DNA of 36,670 bases from CAZEJS01 sp964512645 (GCA_964512645.1 CAZEJS010000030.1:1-36670); one strand, 5' to 3'; positions 25,312 through 33,199 are shown, counted from the first letter of the stretch. A program made the numbers and translations. Notes: generated by a model not told the origin, from the sequence alone.

Positions 25312-26526
25312 ATGAAAGACAGTGAGACCCAGCGCAACAGTCTCATGCGCGAGGCCGCCATTCCGCTGGAATCGGTGCTCTTGTTCATGGCCGGAATCAC
25401 GATGCTCATTACGGGCGCGCTGTTGTTCCCGGTATCCTCAGGGCGCCTGGACTACAACGAGAGCGGCCTTTACGGCCTGCTGCTGGTGTTCTTCGCGGTG
25501 CAGACCATCACCATGGGCAAGACGCCGTTTGGCGAGGCCCGGCGGTCTATCCCGGTGCTGGTTGCCGGGGTGTTGCTTGCCGTCGTGGGCATCGCCACGT
25601 GTTTCGTCCCCGATCTGTACGCGTGGCTGCCACGGTTGCTGCTGTCGGTGTTCTTCGGGCTCGGCGGCCTGGCGCAGCTACTGCGGATGTTGATCGACGA
25701 GGACAAGTTCCGGACGTGGAAGCGGCACGGGGGCCTTTTCGATCACCTGATAGCCGGATGCGCGGCGGTGTACCTGCTGCAGATAGGCCTGGCGGCGCTG
25801 ATCCTTTGCAGGAACCTGCTTTCCGTCGGCTGGACGGCTGTGATTGTGCTGGCTTTCGGAGTCGCGCTCGTCTACCTTGCCGCGGTGATCTGGAGAATCT
25901 ATTCCCTCTATGTCGAAAAGGACGCTCCGGACGCCCCGGGAGCCCGTTTGAATATTTCAACTGACAACGCTTTGATGATGGTCGTAGGCATGTACATGTT
26001 TGTCCTCGGCATCCTGCTCATGCCCGTCAACATGGGACTGCTGCCGTTCTCCGGAAGCGCACAACTGGGGCTTCTGATGGTCCTTTTCGCCATTCAGATG
26101 CTGGCCCTCGGGGCCACTCCCCTCGGTCAGTTCCGCCGCTCGTGGCCGATGATACTGGCAGGGCTGCTCTTTGCCTCTCTTGGCGTTGTCTCCTGCGTTA
26201 TTCCCGAAGTGCTCGTGAGTGCGCTGACTTACCTTATTGGGGCATTGAACGTGCTCGGCGGTTCGATCGGTATTATCAGGGTGGTCGCCCCCCTGGTCGG
26301 GAAAACCAGGTCGCCCGGAGAGCCCCTGTCCCCGATCCGCAGAAGGCTTGACGCGGCCCAGTTGATCATGAACGCGCTGACGGTCCTGTTCGGTGTCTCC
26401 ATGCTGATCTCGGGGCTTATACCCGGACTGGTGCTCGGGGGCGTTCTTGCGGCGAACGGAGCGGTTCTCCTTTACATGTTCTATCTCATAGCGGTGCTGG
26501 AGAACCCCGTAGAGAAGGAGGAATAA
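25312..26526 (+). CDS. 12-TM membrane protein with internal duplication
   Basis: A 404-residue protein of unknown function with 12 hydrophobic segments arranged as two six-segment halves. The halves are homologous: LFMAGITMLITGALLFPV, LLLVFFAVQTITMGKTPFG and VAGVLLAVVGIATCFVP in the first correspond to VGMYMFVLGILLMPV, MVLFAIQMLALGATPLG and LAGLLFASLGVVSCVIP in the second. The repeat unit resembles DUF308/HdeD-type modules in style. ATG 25312 follows AGGAGGGG; an upstream in-frame GTG at 25255 has no site. The stop is two bases before the decarboxylase-like ATG, so the three following genes form an operon. Confidence 0.75.
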   Translation: MKDSETQRNSLMREAAIPLESVLLFMAGITMLITGALLFPVSSGRLDYNESGLYGLLLVFFAVQTITMGKTPFGEARRSIPVLVAGVLLAVVGIATCFVPDLYAWLPRLLLSVFFGLGGLAQLLRMLIDEDKFRTWKRHGGLFDHLIAGCAAVYLLQIGLAALILCRNLLSVGWTAVIVLAFGVALVYLAAVIWRIYSLYVEKDAPDAPGARLNISTDNALMMVVGMYMFVLGILLMPVNMGLLPFSGSAQLGLLMVLFAIQMLALGATPLGQFRRSWPMILAGLLFASLGVVSCVIPEVLVSALTYLIGALNVLGGSIGIIRVVAPLVGKTRSPGEPLSPIRRRLDAAQLIMNALTVLFGVSMLISGLIPGLVLGGVLAANGAVLLYMFYLIAVLENPVEKEE

Positions 26527-26527
26527 G

Positions 26528-27316
26528 ATGTTCCGGTTTCTTGAGGGTTACAGCTACACCATGCCTCCGCATTTCGGCGGGGTCGAGGGAGACGGGATGC
26601 AGAACCTGCAGTACGATGACGTCACCTGCATCGGGGTCGATTACCGTACGGAAAGGGAGCAGCTCGAGCGATACGTGCCGGACGCGTTCGAAATACTCGA
26701 GCCGAAGGTGTCCATAATGTACCAGAAGTGCATGGGGGTACAGTGGATGGCCGGCGGGTATTACAGCCTCATCGCCGTAATGACTCCGGCGCGGCACCTG
26801 GCAACTGCGACGGACGGCGCTTACGTCCTGATCATCTGGGAGGACAAGGCGGCCCCCATCCTCGGCGGCCGCGAGTCGACGGGCATGCCCAAGGTGGCCG
26901 CCGAGATCCCCGACCACCACCGCCTGGGAAATCTCCTGACCGTGCACGCCAGCCACGAAGGAAGGGTTTTCCTGGAGATAGAGCTGGAACTCGAAAGGGA
27001 GTGCACCGCGGAGGAACTCGCGGAGATGAGCGACAGGGGGAGGATAAACCAGCTCGGATGGCGCTACATACCGAACATAGGGAAGCCGGGAGCGGCGCTC
27101 TCCCACGCCACCCTTTACCCGGTGGACGCGCGTTACCTCTCCGCCAGCACGGGGTCGGGCAAGGCAACATGGACCAAGCCGAACCCGCTGTACAACCCGT
27201 CGCAGGGGCCCGCGGTCAACGCGCTGGCCGACCTGCCGGTTATCGAATATGAAGGAGGCCTGTTCGCCAGAGCGGTGACAAACCTCCGCCAGGACCTGGC
27301 CCGTGATCTGGGATGA
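26528..27316 (+). CDS. acetoacetate decarboxylase-like protein
   Basis: A 262-residue member of the acetoacetate decarboxylase (ADC) superfamily. The active-site region reads GRESTGMPKVAAEI. In true ADC this is PKK, with the first Lys forming the Schiff base and the second lowering its pKa. Here K122 is kept but the next residue is V123, so catalysis may differ from classical ADC; several ADC-fold proteins are aldolases, dehydratases or hydrolases. GAAGGAGG precedes the ATG. It overlaps or abuts the SDR gene (ATGA), suggesting successive steps on a keto-acid or ketone. Confidence 0.82.
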   Translation: MFRFLEGYSYTMPPHFGGVEGDGMQNLQYDDVTCIGVDYRTEREQLERYVPDAFEILEPKVSIMYQKCMGVQWMAGGYYSLIAVMTPARHLATATDGAYVLIIWEDKAAPILGGRESTGMPKVAAEIPDHHRLGNLLTVHASHEGRVFLEIELELERECTAEELAEMSDRGRINQLGWRYIPNIGKPGAALSHATLYPVDARYLSASTGSGKATWTKPNPLYNPSQGPAVNALADLPVIEYEGGLFARAVTNLRQDLARDLG

Positions 27317-27330
27317 AGGGGGAGATGGTA

Positions 27331-28131
27331 ATGGAGGACGGATTCGATTCGAAAATCTGCATCGTAACCGGCGGCACATCCGGCATAGGACTTGCGATAT
27401 CGAAGGCGCTCCTGGGGCGTGGAGCGGCAGTCTACGCCGTCGGTTTCCCCCAGGACAGCGTTGACGCCGCGAAGGAGGAGCTGTCCGGCTACGACAGGGC
27501 CCGCGCGGTGCTGGTGGACGTTACGGACTACGAACAGGTCCAGGGGATCGTGGACAGGGCGGTGGAGGAGAAGGGCCGGCTCGATTACATGTTCAACAAC
27601 GCGGGAACCGGCGCAACCGTTCCCTTCGAGGTGCTCACTCTGGACCACTGGAAGCAGATCATGGACTTGAACGTGTGGGGGGTCATTTACGGGGTCCATG
27701 CGGCGTTTCACGTGATGCTGAAGCAGGGCGGAGGGCACATAGTGAACACCGCCTCCGTCGCCGGGCTTATGCCGCCGCCGTATCAGGCGGCATACTGTGC
27801 GACCAAGTACGCCGTCGTGGGCCTGACCGAGGCCCTGCGTTACGAACATGCACATCGGGGCATATACTTCTCGGTGCCCTGTCCTTTCAACGTGGCAACT
27901 GCGATATTCGGTGACGCCCCTCCCCCGGATGACGCCATCAGCGCCGAAGAAGCGGCGGAGCACATCCTCGCGGGAGTGGAGCGCAGGGAGGGGATAATCG
28001 TCTTCCCGGAGCATGAGAAAGAAAGGCTCATGCGCTGGAAGAGCGAGCCCCGGGAGAAGACAGACGCGGAGTTCCTGAAGATGGCGGACGAGCGCCGTAA
28101 GGCGTTCGAGACGACCGGGCGCTACTACTGA
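27331..28131 (+). CDS. short-chain dehydrogenase/reductase
   Basis: A 266-residue classical SDR. The nucleotide-binding motif TGGTSGIG is at 13-20, NNAG is in MFNNAGTG, the catalytic Ser is in VNTASVAG, and YCATK carries Tyr and Lys. It would oxidise an alcohol or reduce a ketone with NAD(P). ATG 27331 follows AAGGGGGAG at six bases and is preferred to ATG 27313, which overlaps the decarboxylase-like stop and lacks a site. Operon context suggests it acts on a related keto compound; substrate unknown. Confidence 0.87.
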   Translation: MEDGFDSKICIVTGGTSGIGLAISKALLGRGAAVYAVGFPQDSVDAAKEELSGYDRARAVLVDVTDYEQVQGIVDRAVEEKGRLDYMFNNAGTGATVPFEVLTLDHWKQIMDLNVWGVIYGVHAAFHVMLKQGGGHIVNTASVAGLMPPPYQAAYCATKYAVVGLTEALRYEHAHRGIYFSVPCPFNVATAIFGDAPPPDDAISAEEAAEHILAGVERREGIIVFPEHEKERLMRWKSEPREKTDAEFLKMADERRKAFETTGRYY

Positions 28132-28180
28132 GACTCTGACGCTTCGAGATTTCATTTAGAGGGGGAGGGGGGAGAACGCG

Positions 28181-28196
28181 CGGCCGCTTACGGCCG
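28181..28196. terminator. hairpin after the SDR gene
   Basis: CGGCCG, loop CTTA, CGGCCG: a perfect 6-bp GC stem 50 bases after the SDR stop, followed by GCCTTTG with only a short T-run. Confidence 0.4.
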
Positions 28197-28206
28197 GCCT
28201 TTGTCC

Positions 28207-28254
28207 TTGACTCCCCGAAGTATCTCGTATATGTTCCTAAATAAGAATCATAAC
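28207..28254 (+). promoter_or_regulatory. promoter and PerR/Fur-like box of the perR gene
   Basis: TTGACT, a 17-base spacer and TATGTT form a promoter. AATAAGAATCATAAC at 28240-28254 matches the PerR box TTATAATnATTATAA (on the opposite strand GTTATGATTCTTATT) at most positions and covers the expected transcription start, fitting autoregulation. Confidence 0.5.
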
Positions 28255-28269
28255 TAGTTTTAAGCGGTC

Positions 28270-28737
28270 GTGATGAAGCCATCCGCAAAAGAGGTGCGAG
28301 TCCGCATGCAGCGGTTTGAGCGGGCTATGCGCGATTCGGGACGAAGCATCACTCATCAACGCACCGAGATTTTCCGCGAGGTGGCGGAGTCCGGCGACCA
28401 TCCCGATGCCGAGGCGGTCTTCACGGGCGTGAGAAAACGGATGCCCACAGTGTCCCTGGACACCGTTTACCGTACGATGTGGACGCTTGATGAAATGGGG
28501 CTCATCAGCGCGTTCAGCCCGCTTCGGGGAAGGGTGAGGTTTGATGCCGATACAAGGCCCCACCACCACTTCGTATGCACGGGATGCGGCGCGGTCGAGG
28601 ACGTCAACAGCAGGAGCTTCGATGAACTGGAGTTGCCCCCGGAGGCAAGCCGCATCGGAGAGGTGGTCACCACCCACGTCCAGTTCAGGGGCCTGTGCTT
28701 CCGCTGCCGCGGAGAAGGTGGTGAGCCCGAGCCGTGA
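28270..28737 (+). CDS. PerR/Fur-family metalloregulator
   Basis: A 155-residue Fur-family repressor. A winged-helix N-terminal domain (SITHQRTEIFREVAESGDHP, VSLDTVYRTMWTLDEMGLI) is followed by a dimerisation domain with the HHHFVCTGCG metal site and a second CFRC pair, together a structural Zn(Cys)4 site. The PHHHFVCTGCG pattern is usual in PerR-type peroxide sensors, though assignment between PerR and Fur by sequence alone is not certain. It lies 254 bases before the peroxiredoxin start in the same direction, a classical PerR target. Confidence 0.85.
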   Translation: MMKPSAKEVRVRMQRFERAMRDSGRSITHQRTEIFREVAESGDHPDAEAVFTGVRKRMPTVSLDTVYRTMWTLDEMGLISAFSPLRGRVRFDADTRPHHHFVCTGCGAVEDVNSRSFDELELPPEASRIGEVVTTHVQFRGLCFRCRGEGGEPEP

Positions 28738-28991
28738 AAGCGCCGGCGGAAGGCCGGCCAGAAGAACGCCAGGGTGGAAGACACTCGATTCGAGCGTGCG
28801 CGGAACAGTGGATCGTGAGGTCCGGGAGGACAGCACATGCATGTGTAGAACGAGATACAGGCGTGGGGAAGAGAAAGGAGGGATTCATGGCCAAGGGCAG
28901 GGATTCATGTGTCCAGCCGGCCAGGGGACCGATCGGCCAGGAGGAAGAGGTGCAGCCGGCTGAAGCGGCCGGGGTGAAGGAGGTCAGGAAG

Positions 28992-29591
28992 ATGACTGCA
29001 AGCGTGGGCAAACCCGCGCCCGACTTCGAGGCCAGCGCCTTCGTGGGCGACGGTTTCGAGAACGTAAGGCTTTCCGACTACAAGGGCAAGTGGGTGGCGC
29101 TCTGCTTCTACCCCGGGGACTTCACATTCGTCTGACCGACGGAACTCGCGGCGGTCGCCGCGCACAAAGATGAGTTGGACGAACTCGGTGTACAGGTGCT
29201 GTCGGTGAGCGTGGACAGCCGTTTCGTGCACAAGATATGGCAGGAACAGGAGCTCTCCAAAATGGTGGACGGGGGCTTTCCCTATCCCATGCTTACGGAC
29301 GCCGGAGGGCGGATTGGTGCGGTTTACGGGGTGTATGACGTCGACGCCGGCGTCGACATACGCGGCCGTTTCATCATCGACCCCGAGGGCGTCATCCAGG
29401 CGATGGAGGTGCTCACCCCTACCGTGGGCCGCAACGTGGAAGAGCTCATCCGCCAGGTCAAGGCGTTCCAGCACGTGGACAGGACCGGGGAGGTCACCCC
29501 TTCCGGCTGGCAGCCGGGCAAGAAGACGCTGACGCCGGGGCCCGGCCTTGCCGGCAAGGTCTGGGAGGTCTGGAAGCCGGGTGACGAGTAG
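28992..29591 (+). CDS. prxU: selenocysteine-containing peroxiredoxin (UGA read through)
   Basis: A typical AhpC/TSA peroxiredoxin of 199 residues if UGA at 29133-29135 is read as selenocysteine (Sec48). The sequence around it is FYPGDFTFV-U-PTE, exactly where other family members have the peroxidatic Cys (FTFVCPTE). The frame is intact before and after. A SECIS-like hairpin follows. The family's C-terminal resolving Cys (VCP) is Thr here (EVTPSGW), so this would be a 1-Sec enzyme; Cys38 is the only other Cys. ATG 28992 follows AAGGAGG and matches the usual N-terminus; an in-frame ATG at 28887, also after AAAGGAGG, would add 35 residues. The enzyme reduces peroxides with an outside thiol donor. 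Confidence 0.88.
29133..29162 (+). other. UGA codon and bacterial SECIS element
   Basis: After UGA, 17 bases lead to a tetraloop GGUC (29153-29156) closed by a perfect 6-bp stem CGCGGC/GCCGCG (29147-29162). Bacterial SECIS elements, such as that of E. coli fdhF, place a GGU apical loop about 17-18 bases after the UGA; this matches closely. It would recruit SelB with selenocysteyl-tRNA. Confidence 0.82.
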
Positions 29592-29630
29592 GAACGCGTA
29601 AGAACGGATTATCCCGGAAGTTCGAGAGGA

Positions 29631-29690
29631 AGCGCCCGCGCCCGACAGCGGGCGCTTCGCCTGCCCGGGAGGCGGGCGCCGGGCCTCCCG
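29631..29690. terminator. double hairpin between convergent genes
   Basis: AGCGCCCGC/GCGGGCGCT (29631-29656, 9-bp stem) and CGGGAGGC/GCCTCCCG (29666-29690, 8-bp stem) follow the peroxiredoxin gene, where transcription from the opposite direction also arrives. Likely bidirectional termination; no T-run on either side. Confidence 0.5.
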
Positions 29691-29838
29691 CGGGAGGAGG
29701 CTTGAATATTGTCCCCGTTCATGATGCGTCTGCCGGGTTTCATTGTTTTCCGACCCTAGCACCTTGGCGACGCGCGGCAGTGCGCATGTTCGCACAAGCG
29801 GAGCCGGATTTCACCGGCGCGCGATCCCCAGGGCCCCT

Positions 29839-30255
29839 TCAGTCCCTCCAGCGAATGCCTCTTATCAGGTCGATCCGGGTTACTACGCCCTGTATGGAGC
29901 CCTCTTCGTCGACAACGACGAGAAAGCGCGTTCCGTCAACGAACATCTTCATGGTCGCCCGCTGGATGGTTTCGCTCGGCCTGGTCACGAACGGCGGCAC
30001 GTGCATTATGTCCCCGACGGTCCGATACTCGGCGACGAAGGGATCACGGGTGGCGAACATCGAAAGCACCTCTGAATCCCGGACGATGCCGACCAGACGG
30101 TTGTCGTTGTCGACCACGGGCAGTCCGTGGAAGTGCCGGACAAGGAACTGTTCCACGAGGTCGGATATTGGCTGGCACGCTTGTATCGTGACCGGGTTTC
30201 TGGTCATAACATCTTCGACTCTGCCGCTGAGATACGGCTGCTTATGAGTTTCCAC
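29839..30255 (-). CDS. CBS-domain pair protein
   Basis: A 138-residue protein made of two CBS domains (VEDVMTRNPVTIQACQP, VVDNDNRLVGIVRDSEVL, then VGDIMHVPPFVTRPSET, VVVDEEGSIQGVVTRIDLI). CBS pairs bind adenosyl ligands such as AMP, ATP or c-di-AMP and regulate transporters and enzymes. GTG 30255 has AGGAGG nine bases upstream and leaves no overlap with the antiporter; GTG 30285 has no site. It probably controls the antiporter encoded immediately upstream. Confidence 0.83.
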   Translation of the reverse strand: METHKQPYLSGRVEDVMTRNPVTIQACQPISDLVEQFLVRHFHGLPVVDNDNRLVGIVRDSEVLSMFATRDPFVAEYRTVGDIMHVPPFVTRPSETIQRATMKMFVDGTRFLVVVDEEGSIQGVVTRIDLIRGIRWRD

Positions 30256-30268
30256 CGCGGCTTCCCTC

Positions 30269-31495
30269 CTAGAGCTTCGCTTCACCGGCCTTGATGACCG
30301 CGTACCTTGTGCCAGGCGGTCCGACGAGCTGGAAAAAGAGCGAAGTCGCCGCGATCACGCTGATCGCCATCATTCCCAGTTCTGCTCCCGCCGCCCCGTA
30401 CTTACCGCCGCCGAACGTTATCGCCGTTTGAATGGACAGGCCGATGGCAACGCCGGCCTGAGAGAAGAGGCACAACCCGAGATAGCGCCTGACGCTGCCG
30501 GGGGCCTCCGAAATAACTCCACCAAGATACGCCCCGGAGATCTTGCCGGCCGAGCGGAAGACGACGTACAGGAGCCCGATAACGCCGAGGCTGAGGAGTT
30601 TTCCCGCCTGTAATTGCGCTCCTACCAGGACGAAAAAAATGACGAAAAGAGGCGGTGTAGTGGACCGGAGGAGCTCGAAAACGTCCTCCCTCTTCCAGCG
30701 AGTGAGATTCACCACGGTAAGACCCAGGGACATGTTGGCCAGTATAAGGGAAAGGTGAAGCCAGTTGGCGAGGCCGGTTGTGGCGATAATCACACCCCAG
30801 GTGAGAACCAGAAGGCCCCGCTTCGCGGTGTAGTTGCGGATAAGGAAGAGAAACGCAAGACCGGCGACCAGCCCGATGCCGAGCGCGGCTGCTATTTCCC
30901 CAATAGGCCGGAGGACCGCCTCGACGGCGTTGACGCTTTTGTGGGAAACGAGCACTTTCGCCAGGAAAGCGGCGAAAGCGTATATCATCACCGCGTACGC
31001 GTCGTCGATGCCGACCACGGCAAAGGTCGTGGTTGTAAGCGGGCCTGACGCCTGGTACTCACGAAGCACGTCCACCGTGGCCGCCGGGGCGGTCGCCGAC
31101 GCCAGGGCACCGAATATAATGGCGAGGTAGAGCTTGCGCGTGTACAGGTAGATGGCAGCCGTCACCAGGATGCTGGCCCCCGCGGTCTCCAGCAGGGATA
31201 TCCAGATTATCGGCTTGCCGAGCTTTCGCATCTTGTGAAATGCGAGTTCGCCGCCGATGTCGAAACCGATGCAGGCCAGGCTGATGTAGGTGATGAAATA
31301 GAGGCCGGTAATGTTCCTCGCGTTGAACACACCCAGCAACGACTGCCCGAGGATGATTCCCACGACCAGGTAACCGACGACCATTGGTATCTTGACCTTG
31401 CGACACAGCAGGCCGGCGGCCCAGCCAAGGAGTAGTGCGAGGCCTATGACCAGGGCAAGGAAGTTCGGGTCTTTCGGGATGAGGTTTCTAAGCAT
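30269..31495 (-). CDS. CPA2-type cation/proton antiporter (Kef-like)
   Basis: A 408-residue protein of about 12 membrane segments from the CPA2 monovalent cation/proton antiporter family. Features include VGYLVVGIILGQSLLG, the ALASATAPAATVDVLREY segment and GIDDAYAVMIY, where acidic residues fit the transport site. No C-terminal RCK/TrkA domain is present, so the CBS protein next in the operon may serve as its regulator. The ATG overlaps the MarR stop by three bases or a few more (coupled translation). Cation (K+ or Na+) unknown. Confidence 0.85.
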   Translation of the reverse strand: MLRNLIPKDPNFLALVIGLALLLGWAAGLLCRKVKIPMVVGYLVVGIILGQSLLGVFNARNITGLYFITYISLACIGFDIGGELAFHKMRKLGKPIIWISLLETAGASILVTAAIYLYTRKLYLAIIFGALASATAPAATVDVLREYQASGPLTTTTFAVVGIDDAYAVMIYAFAAFLAKVLVSHKSVNAVEAVLRPIGEIAAALGIGLVAGLAFLFLIRNYTAKRGLLVLTWGVIIATTGLANWLHLSLILANMSLGLTVVNLTRWKREDVFELLRSTTPPLFVIFFVLVGAQLQAGKLLSLGVIGLLYVVFRSAGKISGAYLGGVISEAPGSVRRYLGLCLFSQAGVAIGLSIQTAITFGGGKYGAAGAELGMMAISVIAATSLFFQLVGPPGTRYAVIKAGEAKL

Positions 31496-31940
31496 CTTTC
31501 TCGGCTGACGGCCCCGCTTTGAGGCTCATGTAGCTGTCGCTGAACGATCCGAGCGCGCTCTCGAGCCGTGACACTTCACTGCTGTCCATGCCGCGCAGCA
31601 CCCGGCCAAGCAGGTCTCTGCGGTGCGCGTTCACCCTGTGGACCACGTCTACTCCGGGATCGGTCAGCATGAGGACGACTCGCCTGCGGTCGGACTTCGA
31701 ATTCCCGCGTACGAGCAAGCCCATGTTCTCCAGTTTCTCCAGTGTCCAGGTGAGGGCGGAAGGGGTGACATCGAGCATTCTGGCAATCTCGGCGGGTTTA
31801 TCCGCGCCTTGAGAGATCATGTCCAGGATGCGAAACTGTGGCGCGGAGAGGCCGTGGACCTTCTCGTGCAGCAGGGATTCGGCCAGGATGTTGACCATGA
31901 TCCTGGAGGCGCAGAGTATTTTGTCTTCAAGCTCGAACAT
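31488..31940 (-). CDS. MarR-family regulator
   Basis: A 150-residue winged-helix protein: SAPQFRILDMISQGADKPAEIARMLDVTPSALT carries the recognition helix, and RGNSKSDRRRVVLMLT the wing. It likely controls its own operon with the antiporter and CBS genes, whose order and overlap show cotranscription. Ligand not predictable. AT-rich palindromes lie in the promoter upstream. Confidence 0.85.
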   Translation of the reverse strand: MFELEDKILCASRIMVNILAESLLHEKVHGLSAPQFRILDMISQGADKPAEIARMLDVTPSALTWTLEKLENMGLLVRGNSKSDRRRVVLMLTDPGVDVVHRVNAHRRDLLGRVLRGMDSSEVSRLESALGSFSDSYMSLKAGPSAEKDA

Positions 31941-31997
31941 CCCGGCCTCGCCTGGGTTTCCCGTGGAGGGAGCGAAATTCTCGCTCGCCCGATCTCG

Positions 31998-32013
31998 ATA
32001 ATATTATGATAAT
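31998..32013. promoter_or_regulatory. AT-rich palindromic operator before the MarR gene
   Basis: ATAATATTAT (31998-32007, perfect) overlaps ATTATGATAAT (32003-32013, perfect about its centre), in a 50-base AT-rich stretch that stands out from the GC-rich surroundings. Probably the MarR-type operator and promoter. Confidence 0.45.
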
Positions 32014-32259
32014 CAAATAGCTAAATTATTAAAAGATTATTTTCAAGAGAGACCTCACGACGCGAAGCCCCATCAGGCGGAGTCGTTCAGAAGACATTCT
32101 CCACTTGCCGGTTTTCGGCGCCGCGCGACGGCGTGGATTATCAGACCCGTATCACCGCGCACCGTGTCGGTTCGGCGTTGAAGAGGAGCTCAACAGCATC
32201 ATATTTCAGGACTACTGTTTCGCAAGCGGCGGTACGCCGGAAAGGTGGAACCCGTATGG
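32014..32259. other. gap between two minus-strand genes
   Basis: Besides the AT-rich promoter at its left end I see no gene in this stretch; short open frames lack ribosome-binding sites and known motifs. Confidence 0.35.
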
Positions 32260-32580
32260 CTAGAACGTAACGATCCTGTCGGAGTCCCGCACGATCTCGT
32301 ACTGGTCTTTCAGCGTGGAGAGGGGGCAGGTCTCCGAACCTTCCGAGTCGCGGAGTTTGAGACATGCCCCGCAAGCGAAAATATCACCGCCTGCTCTCAG
32401 CACCTCCTGTGCCAGGGTTTTCACGTCGAACGGTTCGACGGTTATCCGGTCGATTTCCACCCCTTTTCCTGAGAGGAATACTCTTACCTCATCCCCCTGC
32501 TCGAGGCTGTACAGCGCGAGCCTGAGAGCGTTGTACACGGTTTCGGGGTCTGTCTGGGTGATGACGATTCCGAGCTTCAT
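32260..32580 (-). CDS. DsrE-family sulfur-relay-like protein
   Basis: A 106-residue DsrE/DsrF-like protein: MKLGIVITQTDPETVYNALR is the usual N-terminus, followed by GDEVRVFLSGKGVE and a Cys-bearing segment FACGACLKLRD...SETCPLS. Family members carry persulfide sulfur or act as small redox-related proteins, many uncharacterised. ATG 32580 follows GGAGGCGGAAAC; a longer start at 32643 sits inside the palindromic promoter. It is transcribed divergently from the PadR gene. Confidence 0.85.
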   Translation of the reverse strand: MKLGIVITQTDPETVYNALRLALYSLEQGDEVRVFLSGKGVEIDRITVEPFDVKTLAQEVLRAGGDIFACGACLKLRDSEGSETCPLSTLKDQYEIVRDSDRIVTF

Positions 32581-32637
32581 GTTTCCGCCTCCGTTCCTGG
32601 CTTCCTGCCGGGCCTGTACGTGCCTGATATCGATTAA

Positions 32638-32663
32638 GAACATATGTTCATATTAATTGTCAA
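32638..32663 (-). promoter_or_regulatory. promoter and palindrome of the DsrE-like gene
   Basis: On the minus strand TTGACA (32663-32658) is followed at 17 bases by TTCTTA, and the spacer and -10 region hold GAACATATGTTC (32638-32649), a perfect 12-bp palindrome. Likely operator. Confidence 0.5.
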
Positions 32664-32723
32664 CTGGCACCACGGCAACACCCGCTGAGGGGCGCGGGGG
32701 TTGAGAGCACCCCTCTCTCGCTG

Positions 32724-32752
32724 TTGACATCTTATAAATGTTAAATTACACT
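32724..32752 (+). promoter_or_regulatory. promoter of the PadR operon
   Basis: TTGACA, a 17-base spacer and TACACT, about 45 bases before the start codon; the -35 is perfect. Confidence 0.55.
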
Positions 32753-32760
32753 TAGATATA

Positions 32761-32780
32761 ATATACATATATATGTATAT
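32761..32780. promoter_or_regulatory. 20-bp perfect palindrome, likely PadR operator
   Basis: ATATACATAT followed by its exact inverse complement ATATGTATAT lies just after the expected transcription start and before the ribosome-binding site of the PadR gene. Autorepression is the simplest role. Confidence 0.6.
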
Positions 32781-32794
32781 AGCAGGTGGTGAGC

Positions 32795-33199
32795 ATGTCA
32801 GCAGGACACGCTAAGAAAATGAAGACAGCCGGCAAAGACGCAGTGTTAGACCAGGAGAGGTTTCTCCGGGAAGGACCTCAGAGGAGGTTCATCGAGCCCA
32901 GGCTTCTCTACCTGATCAAGAGAAGCCCGACTTACGGGTACCAGATCATCGAGGAGATCGGCGGCCTGCCTTTCCCTGGCCCGGTCCCCGATTCCGCCGC
33001 GGTGTACAGGATGCTCCGGGAGATGGAGAAGTCGGGGCTGGCTCGTTCGGAGTGGGAGCACGGCGAGGCGGGGCCTTCCAAGAGGGTCTACTCGATAACT
33101 GCCGAGGGGGAGAAGAGGCTGGACTCCTGGGTCAGGGCTCTGAAGGAACGCGTGAAGATGCTGAACGAGTTCATATCGCTCTGCGGGAAGCCAGTGTGA
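32795..33199 (+). CDS. PadR-family regulator
   Basis: A 134-residue PadR-type winged-helix protein: RRFIEPRLLYLIKRSPTYGYQIIEEI, AVYRMLREMEKSGLARSEWEH and KRVYSITAEGEKRLDSWV are the diagnostic segments. PadR proteins repress their own and neighbouring genes and respond to small hydrophobic ligands or redox/metal signals. ATG 32795 follows AGGTGG; an upstream GTG at 32786 is possible. It heads the operon with cupin, hybrid-cluster protein and permease genes. Confidence 0.85.
   Translation: MSAGHAKKMKTAGKDAVLDQERFLREGPQRRFIEPRLLYLIKRSPTYGYQIIEEIGGLPFPGPVPDSAAVYRMLREMEKSGLARSEWEHGEAGPSKRVYSITAEGEKRLDSWVRALKERVKMLNEFISLCGKPV

Noticed and set aside
29133..29135. Sequencing error or pseudogene as explanation of the in-frame UGA in the peroxiredoxin
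   Set aside because: The stop is exactly at the catalytic Cys position, it is UGA, the rest of the frame is intact and a SECIS-like hairpin follows; all are expected for selenocysteine and unlikely by chance.
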